A stretch of DNA of 64,000 nt from Ochrobactrum sp. RH2CCR150 (GTDB lineage Bacteria > Pseudomonadota > Alphaproteobacteria > Rhizobiales > Rhizobiaceae). Positions 19,646 through 31,256 of the stretch are shown here, in pieces; within the stretch, counting starts at the first letter, position 1, and each line of letters starts with the position of its first letter. Under the pieces are notes generated by a model. The model saw only the letters and a list, made by a program, of their open reading frames with translations. It was not told the DNA's origin and did not search any database. Location: contig JACGXE010000001.1 in assembly GCA_014138095.1 (NCBI GenBank), forward strand, positions 496,001 to 560,000. The letters are read 5' to 3'. The translations under genes and the position numbers were made by a program.

Positions 19646-21235
19646 TTATGCGTCACTCTCGGGCTCTTTCTTGACTGCGCCGCGTTTGACATTGCGACGG
19701 ATCATGCCGGTATTTGCACCGCCGAGACCGAAGGCGAGGCCGAAATAAACGATCATCGCGGCAATCACCATGGCGCAGACCGTACCGGCCCGAACCGCAA
19801 AGGGAGCGGCGGAAGAAAGCTCATAGGCGAAATGGCCGATGGCATAATGAATGCCGAATGCCATTACACCTGCCGCAATCAACAGGCGCGGAATGCGGGT
19901 GAGAAGTGGAATATCCTGCCCCCAATGGCCACGCTTCACCAGCGTTGCAAACAGCAGAACGGCATTGACCCAGCCAGCCACGATTTCTGCCGTGGCGATG
20001 CCGGTCGGGCCGAGGCGCGGGAACAGCGTGACCGCAAGCGAGACATTCACGGCAACGGAAATGGCCGCGAAGATCATCGGCGTGCGCGTATCCTCGCGGG
20101 CGAAAAAGCCCGGAATGAACGCCTTGATCAGCACGAAAGCGGGCAGGCCGAGACCGTAAATCGCCAGAATGTTGGATACGACGATTGTGGAATCCGGGCT
20201 GAATTTGCCGCGTTCGAACAAAAGCCGCACGATGGGTTCCGACATGACGAGAAGCGCTGCTGCTGCGGGAAGCGTAAGAAACAGCGTGAACTCGACCGAG
20301 CGGTTCTGCAGGTTCGAGGCTTCCTTCATGTGGCCGCCGCGCAAGGCGCGTGACAGTTCCGGCAGCAGCACAGTGGCAACCGCAATGCCCACCACGCCCA
20401 GCGGCAGCTGATAGATGCGGTCGGCATAGACCAGCGAGGAAACAGCGCCTTCCATGCCGGAAGCGATATTGGTGTTGATGAGCAGGTTGATCTGCGTGAT
20501 GCCGCCAGTGATCGCGGCAGGCAGCGCCAGCACCAGAAGCCGCTTGACGTTGGCAGTCAGGCGCGGACGGCGGAAGCCGATCTTGATGCCCGCATTGCGC
20601 ACGGCGAGCCAGACGATGGCAAGCTGCACCAGACCTGCCGCCATGACGCCCCAGGACAGGCCATAGCCGACGGCCAGCGCGTCATAGCCACGCCACCAGG
20701 CAAGCGCCAGCACGCCGATAAGGATGATGTTGAGGAAGACCGGCGCAATCGCCGCCGCAAAATAGCGGTGCAGCGAATTGAGCATGCCGCCCATCATCGC
20801 CGCCAGCGACATGCAGGCGAGATAGGGGAACATGATGGTGGCGAGCCGCACCGTGTTGTCGAACTTGACCGGATCGTCCATGAAGCCCGGCGCAATCACG
20901 GTGCGCACGATGAACGGCATCGAAAGTTCCATCACGATGGTGATGAACAGCAGCACCGTGAACAAAACGCCGAACACTTCTTCGGAGAAGCGGCGGGCGC
21001 CGTCCATACCGTTCTTTTCGATTTCTTTGGCGAAAAGCGGCACGAAGGCCGAGTTGAACGCGCCTTCGGCGAAAAGCCTGCGGAACGTGTTTGGAAAACG
21101 GAATGCTGCGTTGAAAGCATCGGCCACCGGGCCGGTGCCGAGCGCCGCCGCCATGAACATCTCGCGTGTAAAGCCGAATATGCGGCTCATCAGCGTGCCG
21201 GATGCCACTGTGGCGAACTTTTTGACCAGACTCAT
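19646..21235 (-). CDS. murJ: lipid II flippase MurJ
   Basis: MOP-superfamily flippase for peptidoglycan precursors, 529 residues with about 14 transmembrane segments. Family segments include TLMSRIFGFTREMFMA near the start, AFNAAFRFPNTFRRLFAEGA and YGLGLPAFVLIKAFIPGFFA. It starts 18 bases after the glnD stop, so the two are probably co-transcribed. This glnD-murJ-trpS order is common in Rhizobiales. Confidence 0.95.
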   Translation of the reverse strand: MSLVKKFATVASGTLMSRIFGFTREMFMAAALGTGPVADAFNAAFRFPNTFRRLFAEGAFNSAFVPLFAKEIEKNGMDGARRFSEEVFGVLFTVLLFITIVMELSMPFIVRTVIAPGFMDDPVKFDNTVRLATIMFPYLACMSLAAMMGGMLNSLHRYFAAAIAPVFLNIILIGVLALAWWRGYDALAVGYGLSWGVMAAGLVQLAIVWLAVRNAGIKIGFRRPRLTANVKRLLVLALPAAITGGITQINLLINTNIASGMEGAVSSLVYADRIYQLPLGVVGIAVATVLLPELSRALRGGHMKEASNLQNRSVEFTLFLTLPAAAALLVMSEPIVRLLFERGKFSPDSTIVVSNILAIYGLGLPAFVLIKAFIPGFFAREDTRTPMIFAAISVAVNVSLAVTLFPRLGPTGIATAEIVAGWVNAVLLFATLVKRGHWGQDIPLLTRIPRLLIAAGVMAFGIHYAIGHFAYELSSAAPFAVRAGTVCAMVIAAMIVYFGLAFGLGGANTGMIRRNVKRGAVKKEPESDA

Positions 21236-21253
21236 GCTTTTGAGAAACCTAAC

Positions 21254-24058
21254 TTATGCTGCAGCCTGTGACGAGCGGCCATTGGCCTTGCTGCCGTTTT
21301 CGCCGCTGAGCAGTGCAAGAACCTTGCGCCGGATATTGCCCTGGCGGGTGGCGTTGGAAATCTTGTGACCCACGAGGTCCGTTACATAAAAACTGTCGAT
21401 GACCTTTTCGCCGAAGGTCGTGATATGCGCCGAAGCAATATCCAGAGACAGGTCAGAAATAAGGCCGGTCAGTTCCGACAACAGGCCGGGGCGGTCCAGA
21501 CCTTCCACTTCGATGACCGAGAACTTGTTCGAAAGCGTGTTGTTGATCTCGACACGCGGCTCCACAGTGAAGGCTTTGGCGTTCTTTTTCGGCTTGGTGC
21601 GCTTGGCCAGCACATCGGGCAGGTGCGCCTTGCCGGAAAGCACGTCTTCAATCACCTTGCCCACCCGCTCGGCGCGGCGGCGCTCGTCTTCGTCCAGATC
21701 GAATTCTCGGCTGATCAGGATCGTATCGAGCGCACGTCCGTCACCGGTGGTGAAGATTTGCGCATCGACAATGTTGCCGCCGGCGGCAGCACAAGCGCCG
21801 GTGATGATCGACAAGAGGCGCGGATGATCGGGCGCCAGAACGGTGATTTCCGTCACGGCCTCGAAGCTCTGCGGCTTGGCCATGGTGGCAAGCGCGCGGC
21901 CTTCCCGGTCGGCTTCGCGGATGAAATGCGCATGGCGCACCTGATCGTCGAGGCTGACGGTCAGGAAGTAGTTGATGTAATGCAGGCCAAGATAGGCGTC
22001 CCGCTCTGCAGCTGGCCAGTCGGAAAGCTTTTCGGCCAGCGCTTCACGGGCCTGCCGGTCGCGGTCGGCGCGTGAAAGTTCGGAGAAGCCGCCGGTCAGT
22101 ACCAGTTCGGTTTCATAGAAAAGCGTGCGCAGAAGCTGGCCCTTCCAGCCGTTCCAGACACCAGGGCCGACCGCCTTGATATCGCAGACGGTCAGGATCA
22201 GCAGCAGCTTCAGCCGTTCCATGGTCTGCACCGTATCGCCAAAGTCGATGATGGTCTTGCGGTCGTTGAGATCGCGCGACTGGGCCACCATGCTCATGGT
22301 CAGATGCTCGCGCACCAGCCATTCCACGGTTTCCGTCTCGGAAGGGGTGAGGCCGAAGCGCGGGCAAAGCCTACGGGCTATGCGGGCACCGGCAATCGAA
22401 TGATCTTCCGGGCGGCCCTTGGCGATATCATGCAGGAGAAGCGCCACATAAAGCAGGTTGCGGTCGCGCTTGATCGTGGTGATCAGATGGTTGGAAAGCG
22501 GATGCTCGTTTTCCAGTTCGCCATGTTCGATTTCCGACAGAACGGCAATGCAGCGCAGCAGATGTTCGTCCACCGTATAGTGGTGATACATATTGAACTG
22601 CATCATGGCGACAATCTTGCCGAAATCCGGAATGAACTTGCCCAGCACGCCGGATTCGTTCATGCGGCGCAGGATCAGTTCGGGATTGCGCGGCGATGTG
22701 AGGACGTCGAGGAAAAGCTTGTTGGCTTCGGGATTCTCACGCAGATCGGCATTGATGAGTTTCAGCGAGCGGGTGAGCTGCTGCATCGCTTCCGGGTGAA
22801 ATTCCAGCCCATGCTTGTCGGCTAGCTGGAAGATGCGGATGATATTGACCGGGTCTTCCGAAAACACGTCGGGGCGCGCCGTGTTGATACGATGGTTTTC
22901 GGAGACGAAATAGCCATCGGTCGAAAGCTTGCGCTTGCGGCGCGAAAAGGTGAGGAAAATGCGGTTGAAGCCCGGCACATGTTTGGCCTGCTGTTCCTCG
23001 AGTGCGGCGCAGATGATGCGGGTCAGGTCGCCCACATCCTTCGCCACGAGGAAGTAGTGCTTCATGAAGCGTTCGACATGGTTCTGGCCGGGATGCGCGG
23101 TATAGCCGAGACGCTGGGCGATTTCCTGCTGAATGTCGAAGGAGAGGCGTTCTTCCGCTTTCAGCGTCGCAAAATGCATGTGGCAGCGCACAGCCCAGAG
23201 AAAATCTTCCGCCTTGTTGAAGATGCGCAATTCGGCGCGGGACAGCACGCCGAGCTTGACCAGCTCTTCCTTGGTTTTGACGCGGTAGAAATATTTGGCG
23301 ATCCAGAACAGCGTATGCAGGTCGCGCTGGCCGCCTTTGCCTTCCTTGACATTCGGCTCTACCAGATAGCGCGTCTCGCCCGCCTTGCGATGGCGTTCGT
23401 CGCGTTCGGCAAGCTTGGCCTGAATGAATTCCGGCCCGGTATCCTTGACGATTTCCTCATCGAAGCGGGTGACGAGCGCGGTGAACAGATCCTTGTTGCC
23501 GGTTAGAAAACGCGCATCGAGAATGGCGGTGCGGATCGTCATGTCTTCGCGCGACAGGCGAATGCATTCATCGATGTTGCGCGTGGAGTGGCCGACTTTC
23601 AGCCCCATGTCCCAGAGCATGTAGAGCATATATTCGACAACCTGCTCGCCCCAAGGAGTCTGCTTGTAAGGCAGCAGGAACAGGAGATCGATATCGGAAC
23701 CCGGCGCCAGTCCGTTGCGTCCGTAGCCGCCGACCGCAACGATGGCCATGTTTTCCGCCTTGGACGGATTGACCATCGGATAGACCTTGGTGGTCGCAAA
23801 TTCGAACAGCGCCTCGATCAGCGTGTCCATGAGATAGGAGAGGCGTCGCGCGCAGAGCGTGCCGCCGCCATCCTTCATCAGCAGCCCTTCCGCATTGGCG
23901 CGACCGCGCACCAGCGCATCTTTCAGCGCGTGCAGAACCACCTTGCGCACGGGAAGGCTCGTGTAGCTTTCGTCGGTCGAATCCGCCAGCTCGTTGAGCT
24001 TGCGACGGAGCGTTTCGGGATTGACGATCTCTTCCAGCTTCAGGTCGTGTGCGCTCAT
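21254..24058 (-). CDS. glnD: bifunctional uridylyltransferase/uridylyl-removing enzyme
   Basis: Nitrogen sensor that uridylylates PII proteins when glutamine is low and removes UMP when it is high. The 934-residue protein has a nucleotidyltransferase domain ([18 protein letters not shown]), an HD domain ([14 protein letters not shown]) and two C-terminal ACT domains that bind glutamine. ATG 24058 ([15 protein letters not shown]) gives the usual length; the frame upstream to 24175 is not conserved. Its activity ties to the PtsN and RpoN nitrogen circuits encoded later in the window. Confidence 0.96.
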   Translation of the reverse strand: MSAHDLKLEEIVNPETLRRKLNELADSTDESYTSLPVRKVVLHALKDALVRGRANAEGLLMKDGGGTLCARRLSYLMDTLIEALFEFATTKVYPMVNPSKAENMAIVAVGGYGRNGLAPGSDIDLLFLLPYKQTPWGEQVVEYMLYMLWDMGLKVGHSTRNIDECIRLSREDMTIRTAILDARFLTGNKDLFTALVTRFDEEIVKDTGPEFIQAKLAERDERHRKAGETRYLVEPNVKEGKGGQRDLHTLFWIAKYFYRVKTKEELVKLGVLSRAELRIFNKAEDFLWAVRCHMHFATLKAEERLSFDIQQEIAQRLGYTAHPGQNHVERFMKHYFLVAKDVGDLTRIICAALEEQQAKHVPGFNRIFLTFSRRKRKLSTDGYFVSENHRINTARPDVFSEDPVNIIRIFQLADKHGLEFHPEAMQQLTRSLKLINADLRENPEANKLFLDVLTSPRNPELILRRMNESGVLGKFIPDFGKIVAMMQFNMYHHYTVDEHLLRCIAVLSEIEHGELENEHPLSNHLITTIKRDRNLLYVALLLHDIAKGRPEDHSIAGARIARRLCPRFGLTPSETETVEWLVREHLTMSMVAQSRDLNDRKTIIDFGDTVQTMERLKLLLILTVCDIKAVGPGVWNGWKGQLLRTLFYETELVLTGGFSELSRADRDRQAREALAEKLSDWPAAERDAYLGLHYINYFLTVSLDDQVRHAHFIREADREGRALATMAKPQSFEAVTEITVLAPDHPRLLSIITGACAAAGGNIVDAQIFTTGDGRALDTILISREFDLDEDERRRAERVGKVIEDVLSGKAHLPDVLAKRTKPKKNAKAFTVEPRVEINNTLSNKFSVIEVEGLDRPGLLSELTGLISDLSLDIASAHITTFGEKVIDSFYVTDLVGHKISNATRQGNIRRKVLALLSGENGSKANGRSSQAAA

Positions 24059-24148
24059 GCGGCTTGCAGGTCCGGCTTTTCGGGAAAGGAATTGCGGTGA
24101 CGGCGATAACGTATAACCGCTTTTAAACAGGATGAATATGCAAAAGCA

Positions 24149-24170
24149 AAGGCCGGGTTTCCCCGGCCTT
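24149..24170 (-). terminator. hairpin after maeB
   Basis: AAGGCCGGG pairs with CCCGGCCTT. It lies 22 bases past the maeB stop and, on the minus strand, is followed by TTGCTTTTGC. Confidence 0.7.
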
Positions 24171-24191
24171 CTCATGCATCATTTCTAATAT

Positions 24192-26486
24192 TTAGTTCGT
24201 CGCATTATAGGCGGCAATGGCCGCCATATTGACGATGTCGGAATCCTTCGCGCCAATGCTGACGATCTGCGCCGGCTTGTCGAGGCCGACCAGCAGCGGA
24301 CCGATAATGGTCGCGCCGCCCAGTTCCTGCAACATATTGGCGGCAATCGATGCGGAGTGATTGTCCGGGGTCACGATGACATTGGCTGCGCCCGACAGGC
24401 GGATGAACGGATATTGTTCCATCAGCTTTGGGTTCAGCGCCACATCAGCACTCATCTCGCCGTCGAATTCGAAATCGACATGGCGCGTATGGAGAATGCG
24501 CACCGCTTCCTGAATACGGGCAGAGGCTTCGCCGCCCATATGGCCGAAGGTCGAGAAGGCGGTGAGTGCAACGCGCGGAACATAGCCCATGCGACGCGCC
24601 ATGCCTGCGGCTTCCACGGCAATATCGGCAAGCTCGTCTGCAGTCGGCTTTTCATGCACGGCGGTATCCGCGATGAACACGGTGCGACCACGGCAGAGCG
24701 CGATGGAAACGCCGACCACGCGATGGCCCGGCTTGGAATCCACCACGCGGCGCACATCGTCGAGGCCGGTTGCATAATTGCGGGTCACACCCGTCACCAT
24801 GCCATCGGCATCGCCCAGCGCCACCATGCAGGCCGCGAAATGATTGCGGTCATTGTTGATGAGGCGATGGCAATCGCGGGTCAGATAGCCCTTGCGCTGC
24901 AATTTCTCATAGAGATAGTCGGCATAGGCCGAATTGCGGCTGGAAAGACGCGCATTGATGATCTCGATGCCGGGGCGCTCGATATCCATACCGGCGGCTT
25001 TCGCGGTGTCCTTGATGCGCTCGTCGCGACCGACGAGAATGGCGGTGCCCAGCCCCTGGTTCACATAGGAAACAGCGGCGCGCATCACCTGTTCTTCTTC
25101 GCCTTCGGCAAAGACGATGCGCTTTGGCTGGCGACGCACGCGCTCGTAAATACCGCGCAACGTCGAGGCGATCGGATCGCGGCGCGCCGACAATTCGCTC
25201 TTGTAGCCTTCGAGGTCGGTGATGATGCGGCCGGCAACGCCGGTTTCAATCGCAGCCTTGGCAACAGCTGCGGAAACCGAGGCGAGCAGACGCGGATCGA
25301 AGGGCACCGGAATGATGTAGCTCGGGCCGAAGCGCGGACGGCTGCCCTGATAGGCGGCGACCACATCGTCCGGCACGTCTTCGCGGGCAAGTTCGGCCAG
25401 CGCATTGACGGCGGCGATCTTCATCGCATCGTTGATCGTCGTGGCGCGCACATCGAGAGCGCCGCGGAAAATATAGGGGAAGCCAAGTACATTGTTGACC
25501 TGGTTCGGATAGTCCGAACGACCGGTGGCGACGATGGCGTCATCGCGAATGCGGGCGACTTCTTCCGGGGTGATTTCCGGGTCGGGATTGGCCATCGCGA
25601 AGATGATCGGGTTGGGCGCCATGGCGCGCACCATCTCTTCGGTCAGGGCGCCCTTGGCCGAGAGACCGAAGAATACATCTGCATCCTTCAGCGCGTCGGT
25701 CAGCGAGCGGCGGTCGGTCTTCACCGCATGCGCCGATTTCCACTGGTTCATGCCTTCTTCACGGCCCTGATACACGACGCCCTTGGTGTCGCACAGGATG
25801 ATGTTTTCCGGCGCAAAGCCCATGGCCTTGATCAGTTCGATACAAGCGATACCAGCCGAACCCGCGCCATTGCAGACGAGCTTGGTCGTCTTCATGTCGC
25901 GCCCGGTCAGATGCAGCGAATTGATCAGACCGGCGGCGGCGATGATCGCGGTGCCATGCTGGTCGTCGTGGAAAACCGGAATATCCATCAGCTCGCGCAG
26001 GCGCTGCTCGATGATGAAGCAGTCGGGCGCCTTGATGTCTTCCAGATTGATGCCGCCGAAGGACGGGCCGAGATAGCGCACGGCGTTGATAAAGGCGTCG
26101 ATATCGGTCGTGTCGACTTCAAGGTCGATGGAATCGACATCGGCAAAGCGCTTGAACAGAACGGCCTTGCCTTCCATGACCGGCTTCGATGCCAGTGCGC
26201 CGAGATTGCCGAGGCCCAGAATGGCGGTGCCGTTGGAAATGACGGCGACGAGATTGCCCTTGGCCGTATAGTCATAGGCGCGCGCGGCATCTTCCGCGAT
26301 GGCCTTGACCGGCACGGCGACGCCCGGCGAATAGGCCAGCGACAGATCGCGCTGCGTGGTCATGGGCTTGGTGGGGTTTATTTCCAGCTTGCCGGGGCGG
26401 CCCTGCGCGTGAAAGTCGAGCGCTTCTTTCTCACTGGCTGTGGGTGTGCGCTCTGGCGTGTTGCCCTTCGGCGTCGAGACTGGCAT
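24192..26486 (-). CDS. maeB: NADP-dependent malic enzyme with phosphotransacetylase-like domain
   Basis: Converts malate to pyruvate and CO2 with NADPH production. The 764-residue protein is the long MaeB form: malic enzyme N-terminal part ([16 protein letters not shown], then [19 protein letters not shown]), NAD-binding part ([18 protein letters not shown]), and from about residue 430 a phosphotransacetylase-like domain that is regulatory in MaeB. ATG 26486 has an excellent GGAGGG Shine-Dalgarno sequence 3-9 bases upstream, which decides the start against the longer frame to 26570. Confidence 0.96.
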   Translation of the reverse strand: MPVSTPKGNTPERTPTASEKEALDFHAQGRPGKLEINPTKPMTTQRDLSLAYSPGVAVPVKAIAEDAARAYDYTAKGNLVAVISNGTAILGLGNLGALASKPVMEGKAVLFKRFADVDSIDLEVDTTDIDAFINAVRYLGPSFGGINLEDIKAPDCFIIEQRLRELMDIPVFHDDQHGTAIIAAAGLINSLHLTGRDMKTTKLVCNGAGSAGIACIELIKAMGFAPENIILCDTKGVVYQGREEGMNQWKSAHAVKTDRRSLTDALKDADVFFGLSAKGALTEEMVRAMAPNPIIFAMANPDPEITPEEVARIRDDAIVATGRSDYPNQVNNVLGFPYIFRGALDVRATTINDAMKIAAVNALAELAREDVPDDVVAAYQGSRPRFGPSYIIPVPFDPRLLASVSAAVAKAAIETGVAGRIITDLEGYKSELSARRDPIASTLRGIYERVRRQPKRIVFAEGEEEQVMRAAVSYVNQGLGTAILVGRDERIKDTAKAAGMDIERPGIEIINARLSSRNSAYADYLYEKLQRKGYLTRDCHRLINNDRNHFAACMVALGDADGMVTGVTRNYATGLDDVRRVVDSKPGHRVVGVSIALCRGRTVFIADTAVHEKPTADELADIAVEAAGMARRMGYVPRVALTAFSTFGHMGGEASARIQEAVRILHTRHVDFEFDGEMSADVALNPKLMEQYPFIRLSGAANVIVTPDNHSASIAANMLQELGGATIIGPLLVGLDKPAQIVSIGAKDSDIVNMAAIAAYNATN

Positions 26487-26597
26487 GTTCCCTCCGGAAT
26501 CTTGTGCGGTCGCATTCGATAGCGCCAGTCTGGAAATGTGTAAACAGCGCTTTTTGGAATAGTTATTCATTCAAAAACGAATGAATGCGTAATTGGA

Positions 26598-26654
26598 AGC
26601 AATCCCAGGAAAAGTGTGAAACGGTTTTCCGTCCGGGATTGCGAAGAAATAAAG
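26598..26654. repeat. mosaic repeat, copy C
   Basis: AGCAATCCCAGGAAAAGTG through GGGATTGCGAAGAAATAAA follows the family consensus, with compensating changes in both arms (AATCCC and GGGATT). It lies between divergent maeB and mutS. Confidence 0.75.
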
Positions 26655-26688
26655 TAACTTTGACTACGCAAAAAGCGCAATAAAAGAA

Positions 26689-26744
26689 GCATTTCCAGCA
26701 AAAGTGCGAAGCGGTTTTGCGTAGGATAATGCGTAACAATAAAG
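26689..26744. repeat. mosaic repeat, copy D
   Basis: GCATTTCCAGCAAAAGTGCG, GCGGTTTTGCGT and AATGCGTAACAATAAAG match the family. It is in tandem with copy C and ends about 11 bases before the mutS start codon. Confidence 0.78.
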
Positions 26745-26754
26745 GTTTTATAGC

Positions 26755-29487
26755 ATGGACGTGCGGGGCGAAAACGACAAGCCGGAAGCGGAAGAAAATA
26801 CCGCGCAGGAAACTGTTGTTCGCCTCACACCCATGATGGAACAGTATATCGAGATCAAGGCGGCGAATGTTGATTCGCTTCTGTTCTATCGCATGGGCGA
26901 TTTCTACGAACTGTTCTTTGACGATGCTGTGGAGGCGTCGGCAGCCCTCGGCATCACACTGACCAAACGCGGCAAACATCTGGGCGAAGACATTCCCATG
27001 TGCGGCGTTCCGGTCCATGCTGCCGACGATTATCTGCAAAAGCTCATTACCAAGGGCTATCGCGTCGCCGTCTGCGAACAGATCGAAGATCCGGCGGAAG
27101 CAAAGAAGCGCGGTTCCAAATCCGTGGTGCGCCGCGATGTCATCCGTCTGGTGACGCCGGGCACGCTGACCGAGGAAAAGCTGCTTGACCCGTCTGAGGC
27201 CAATTTCCTGATGGCGCTTGGTCGTACCAAGGGAGACGGGGCGCTGGCTCTGGCATGGATCGATATTTCGACGGGCACATTCCGCGTTGCCGAAACGACC
27301 GAAGAACGCCTTTTTGCCGATATCATGCGCGTTGATCCGCGCGAACTGGTGGTGGCCGATACGGCGTTTCATGATCCCGAATTGCGCCCGTCTTTCGATC
27401 TGATCGGCAAGGCGGTGTCGCCGCAGCCTGCAACCCTGTTCGACAGTGCTGCCGCGCAGACGCGCATTCAGCGCTATTACGACGTGGCGACACTTGACGG
27501 TTTCGGCCAGTTCAGCCGCTCGGAATTGTCGGCCATTTCCGGCGCCATCGCCTATATCGAAAAGACGCAGATTGCCGAGCGTCCGCCGCTGATGCGGCCG
27601 GAGCGCGAGCATGAAGGCGGCACAATCTTCATCGATCCGGCAACGCGCGCCAGTCTGGAACTGGTTCGCACCATGTCGGGCAACCGCGATGGCGGCTTGC
27701 TCAAGGCGGTGGACCGCACTGTCACCGGCGGCGGCGCGCGGCTTCTGGCCGAGCGTTTGACTGCGCCGCTGACCGACCCCAAGCCAATCGCGATGCGGCT
27801 CGATTCCGTGTCGTTCTTTCTCAGCGAGCAGTCGCTTTGCGATGCGCTGCGACGTGAGCTGAAAGGCGTGCCGGATATGCCGCGCGCGCTGTCGCGTCTG
27901 GCGGTGGGGCGTGGCGGTCCGCGTGATCTGGGTGCTTTGCAGCGTGGGTTTGAGGCGGCGGGCACGCTGGTCTCTGTACTGGAAGGTTCGCTTCTGCCGG
28001 AAGAGCTGGGCGCGGCGCGCGATGCGCTTGAAGTCATGCCTGCAGCTTTCGCAGCACATATCGACCGGGCGCTGGCCGATGAGCTGCCGCTGTTGAAGCG
28101 TGACGGCGGGTTCGTGCGCGAAGGCTACAACACCGAACTCGACGAAATGCGCGCCTTGCGTGATCAGTCCCGCCGCGTGATCGCAGGCTTGCAGGCCGAC
28201 TATATCGAGGAAACCGGCATCAAGTCGCTGAAGATCAAGCACAACAATGTGCTTGGCTATTTCATCGAAGTGACGGCGAATAATTCCGGCGCGATGACCG
28301 ATACGGATGCCGCCAAGGGTCGCTTCATCCACCGCCAGACCATGGCGAGTGCCATGCGCTTCACGACGACGGAACTGGCCGCGCTTGAAAGCAAGATCGC
28401 CAATGCTGCCGACCGGGCGCTTTCTATCGAACTCGCCATCTTTGAAGAACTGACGGCTGAAGCCGTTTCCCATGCCGACAGTATCCGCGCAGCCGCAGCC
28501 GCACTTTCGGTATTCGATGTTTCAGCCGCACTTGCCGTGCTTGCAGACGAGCAGGGCTATTGCCGCCCGTTGGTTGATGACAGCCTGTCCTTCAACATCG
28601 TGGCGGGTCGCCATCCGGTGGTGGAACAGGCGCTGCGCCGTCAGGCGGCCAATCCCTTCGTTGCCAATGATTGCGATCTATCGCCACAAAGCGACGGCGG
28701 CAATGGCGCGATCTGGCTGCTGACCGGCCCGAATATGGGTGGTAAATCGACTTTCCTGCGCCAGAACGCGCTGATCGCGATCCTTGCCCAGATGGGCTCG
28801 TTCGTGCCTGCGGGTTCAGCGCAAATCGGCGTGGTGGACCGGCTGTTCAGCCGCGTCGGCGCTTCCGACGATCTGGCGCGCGGGCGCTCGACCTTCATGG
28901 TCGAAATGGTGGAAACGGCGGCGATCCTCAATCAGGCGGGCGAGCGTTCGCTCGTCATTCTTGATGAGATCGGTCGTGGCACTGCGACCTTCGACGGGCT
29001 TTCCATTGCATGGGCGGCGGTGGAATATCTGCATGAAAAGAACCGCTGTCGGGCTTTGTTTGCCACGCATTTCCACGAAATGACGGCGCTGTCGGAAAAG
29101 CTGGAGCGGCTTTCCAATGTTACGATGCGCGTCAAGGAATGGGACAATGATGTCGTCTTCCTGCATGAAGTGGCCAAGGGCGCTGCCGACCGGTCCTATG
29201 GCGTGCAGGTTGCGCGGCTGGCCGGTCTGCCGGAAGCGGTCGTCAATCGCGCGCGGGACGTTCTGCACCAGCTGGAAGCTGGTGAAACATCCGGCAAAGC
29301 TGACAAGCTGATCGATGATTTGCCGCTGTTTTCTGTAGTGTTGCAGCAGGAAAAGCCGAAGCCGCAGGCATCGGCAAAGGACAGCGAACTGGCAAAGGCT
29401 GTGGCAGGCATCAGCCCGGACGAGCTGACGCCCCGTGAAGCGCTCGACCTGATCTACAGGTTGAAGGAACTGGCCGGAAAGGCGTGA
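26755..29487 (+). CDS. mutS: DNA mismatch repair protein MutS
   Basis: Recognises mismatches and starts methyl-independent repair in this group. The 910-residue protein has the mismatch-binding Phe-x-Glu in [17 protein letters not shown], connector and lever domains, and the ABC-type ATPase: Walker [15 protein letters not shown], signature [13 protein letters not shown], Walker [16 protein letters not shown], and the conserved histidine in [11 protein letters not shown] 26755 follows repeat copy D immediately and only a distant AAAGG precedes it; a later internal ATG is conceivable but would remove part of the usual N-terminal extension. Confidence 0.96.
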   Translation: MDVRGENDKPEAEENTAQETVVRLTPMMEQYIEIKAANVDSLLFYRMGDFYELFFDDAVEASAALGITLTKRGKHLGEDIPMCGVPVHAADDYLQKLITKGYRVAVCEQIEDPAEAKKRGSKSVVRRDVIRLVTPGTLTEEKLLDPSEANFLMALGRTKGDGALALAWIDISTGTFRVAETTEERLFADIMRVDPRELVVADTAFHDPELRPSFDLIGKAVSPQPATLFDSAAAQTRIQRYYDVATLDGFGQFSRSELSAISGAIAYIEKTQIAERPPLMRPEREHEGGTIFIDPATRASLELVRTMSGNRDGGLLKAVDRTVTGGGARLLAERLTAPLTDPKPIAMRLDSVSFFLSEQSLCDALRRELKGVPDMPRALSRLAVGRGGPRDLGALQRGFEAAGTLVSVLEGSLLPEELGAARDALEVMPAAFAAHIDRALADELPLLKRDGGFVREGYNTELDEMRALRDQSRRVIAGLQADYIEETGIKSLKIKHNNVLGYFIEVTANNSGAMTDTDAAKGRFIHRQTMASAMRFTTTELAALESKIANAADRALSIELAIFEELTAEAVSHADSIRAAAAALSVFDVSAALAVLADEQGYCRPLVDDSLSFNIVAGRHPVVEQALRRQAANPFVANDCDLSPQSDGGNGAIWLLTGPNMGGKSTFLRQNALIAILAQMGSFVPAGSAQIGVVDRLFSRVGASDDLARGRSTFMVEMVETAAILNQAGERSLVILDEIGRGTATFDGLSIAWAAVEYLHEKNRCRALFATHFHEMTALSEKLERLSNVTMRVKEWDNDVVFLHEVAKGAADRSYGVQVARLAGLPEAVVNRARDVLHQLEAGETSGKADKLIDDLPLFSVVLQQEKPKPQASAKDSELAKAVAGISPDELTPREALDLIYRLKELAGKA

Positions 29488-29501
29488 GGTTTCTGAATGG
29501 T

Positions 29502-29552
29502 TTCCCCTCATCCTGAGGAGGCCCGCAGGGCCGTCTCGAAGGGCGAGGGGAA
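29502..29552. repeat. REP-like hairpin repeat after mutS
   Basis: CCCCTCATCCTGAGGAGGCC, a GCA loop and GGGCC...TCTCGAAGGGCGAGGGG fold into a long imperfect hairpin with TTCCCCTC/GAGGGGAA ends. This GAGGATGAG-type palindrome is widespread in alphaproteobacteria. It may also end transcription between convergent mutS and olsB. Confidence 0.65.
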
Positions 29553-29564
29553 AATATTTACAGA

Positions 29565-30458
29565 CTACACGAAGCGGTTTGCTTCAGCGCCGTAATAGGT
29601 AATGTAGCGGCTGGAGATGCGTTCGATCGGCAGGATGATGAACACGTCGGTCGTGCCGAAGGCTTCATCGATCACTGCACCGTCGCCGATCATCGCGCCG
29701 AGACGCAGATAACCCTTGACCAGTGGCGGCATGGAAAACAGCGCAACCTTGTTGTTGATCGCTTCCTTCGGCATCAGGTCCATTGGCTGATAGCGATGCG
29801 GCAGTGCGCGCACATCCCAATCCGGCGTGGCGCGACAATTCTGGTGCAGGAACGACAGGCCAAGCGCGTGGGCGGCGGGAACCGGTCCGTGGAACGAGGC
29901 GCAGCCGAACATGACGTCAATCGAATGACGACGGCAATAAGCCCATGCACCCTGCCACAGCAGCTCGACCGTACGCTTCGAACGGTATTCCGCCTTCACG
30001 CAGGAGCGGCCAAGCTCGAGCAGATTGAGATTGGGGCGGGACAGCGCCAGACGCTGCACGTCATATTCATCTGCCGAATAGAAACCGAGCGCCTTGTCGG
30101 CCTGATCGCTGCGCATCAGCCGGTAGGTGCCGACGATCTGCTGGTGCTCAGGAACCGGCAGGGCAGTATCATAGACGAGAAGGTGATCGCAGATCGTGTC
30201 GAAACGGTCGGCATCGCGAAGCTCCACGGCCTCGATGGATTCCTTGCGCGCGCCCATTTCTTCGAAGAACACGCGGAAACGAAGTTCCTGCGCGGCCTCA
30301 ATGGCTTCACGGGAGTTTGCAAGTCGCACTTCGAGCGAACCGATACGTCCGAGAACGATCGGGTCATCACCGGTTGCGAATAGCGCCTGTTGTGCTTCTA
30401 AGCCTGACATGACCGTATCATCAATGATTTGCTGGCCCATTCCAAGCAGTACTGTCAT
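29565..30458 (-). CDS. olsB: L-ornithine N-alpha-acyltransferase (ornithine-lipid synthesis)
   Basis: Transfers a 3-hydroxyacyl group from acyl carrier protein to ornithine, giving lyso-ornithine lipid, the first step of ornithine-lipid synthesis. The 297-residue protein has the OlsB acyltransferase core: ELRFRVFFEEMGA, DHLLVYD, VGTYRLMRSDQA, LELGRSCVKAEYRSKRTVELLW and MFGCASFHGPVPAAHALGLS. GGAG lies 9 bases before ATG 30458. OlsA is not in the window. A Pho-box-like site is about 160-175 bases upstream, and phosphate starvation induces these lipids in Sinorhizobium. Confidence 0.9.
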   Translation of the reverse strand: MTVLLGMGQQIIDDTVMSGLEAQQALFATGDDPIVLGRIGSLEVRLANSREAIEAAQELRFRVFFEEMGARKESIEAVELRDADRFDTICDHLLVYDTALPVPEHQQIVGTYRLMRSDQADKALGFYSADEYDVQRLALSRPNLNLLELGRSCVKAEYRSKRTVELLWQGAWAYCRRHSIDVMFGCASFHGPVPAAHALGLSFLHQNCRATPDWDVRALPHRYQPMDLMPKEAINNKVALFSMPPLVKGYLRLGAMIGDGAVIDEAFGTTDVFIILPIERISSRYITYYGAEANRFV

Positions 30459-30615
30459 GATGATTCGCTCCTGATTTGTCTATTCACGTATTCCTGAACC
30501 TTTTCCCACTGATTACGCAGTGAAATTGGCTTTCTCATTCGTAGGACGATGGCGCAGATGAACTGCAGCTGGCCGAGGTACTAGAGAGCGAGTGCTACGT
30601 GAGGATGACAGAAGC

Positions 30616-30633
30616 GTGTCACCAATGTGTCAT
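30616..30633 (+). promoter_or_regulatory. Pho-box-like direct repeat upstream of olsB
   Basis: GTGTCACCAATGTGTCAT holds two TGTCA half-sites repeated at exactly 11 bases, the geometry of a PhoB site (CTGTCAT-N4-CTGTCAT). It is in the 313-base gene-free space upstream of olsB (30459-30771), but reads on the strand opposite to the gene. The same space has a small hairpin (CGGGCTT/AAAGCCCG near 30680-30705) and nothing else that I can name. Confidence 0.5.
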
Positions 30634-30771
30634 TTCGGACGGGAGCCGCTTATCCCCTTCAAATGTCTTTAAAATTACGGGCTTCACGTTATGCGAAAGC
30701 CCGATAACGATCAAGTTACCCTCTCAATGGGCAATAAATTGGGCGTCATATTAGGCGCTCAATTGATAGGC

Positions 30772-31254
30772 TCAACGGGCGGCGCGTTCGCGCCGCCAGC
30801 CGAGAAACTCTTCCAGAATGATCAGTGCCGCACCGATGGTGATAAAGGTGTCTGCTAAATTGAAGACGGCGAAAGACCATGTCGGCAGGTGGAACAGGAT
30901 ATAATCCACCACATAGCCGTGTATCACGCGGTCGATCAGATTGCCGAGCGCGCCGCCGATCACCAGTGCAAAGCCATAGCGGGCAAAGACACGGTCCGGC
31001 GCATTTGTCCACCAGAGATAAAGCACGAAGGCGATGACCGCAGCGGTGATCGCCACCAGCCCCCAGTCGTGCAGCCAGGCGAGCATTGAGAAGGCGATGC
31101 CTTCATTATGCGTGCGAAACAGCGCGAGAAACGGCAGCAGGTCAATCTGCTGGGCGTAATCCATATGGGTTTCGACCAGAAGCTTGACGCCCTGATCAAT
31201 GAGAACCGTGAGAATGACGACGAGAAGCGAAGACAGAACCGCGTGACGCTTCAT
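30772..31254 (-). CDS. lspA: lipoprotein signal peptidase (signal peptidase II)
   Basis: Aspartyl protease that cleaves prolipoprotein signals next to the lipidated cysteine in the inner membrane. It has 160 residues and four transmembrane segments. The catalytic aspartates are in [19 protein letters not shown] and [11 protein letters not shown], and NEGIAFSML is the conserved NxG(A)FS-type loop. It begins two bases after the stop of the upstream RNA methyltransferase gene, so it is in the same operon. Confidence 0.95.
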   Translation of the reverse strand: MKRHAVLSSLLVVILTVLIDQGVKLLVETHMDYAQQIDLLPFLALFRTHNEGIAFSMLAWLHDWGLVAITAAVIAFVLYLWWTNAPDRVFARYGFALVIGGALGNLIDRVIHGYVVDYILFHLPTWSFAVFNLADTFITIGAALIILEEFLGWRRERAAR

Positions 31255-31256
31255 TA

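Noticed and set aside
24357..26522. 721-residue plus-strand frame antisense to maeB
   Set aside because: Shadow of maeB; composition is shadow-like and there is no ribosome-binding site.
26563..28473. 636-residue minus-strand frame antisense to mutS
   Set aside because: It mirrors the mutS coding frame in high-GC DNA, is rich in His, Arg and Gln as such shadows are, and has no recognisable domain.
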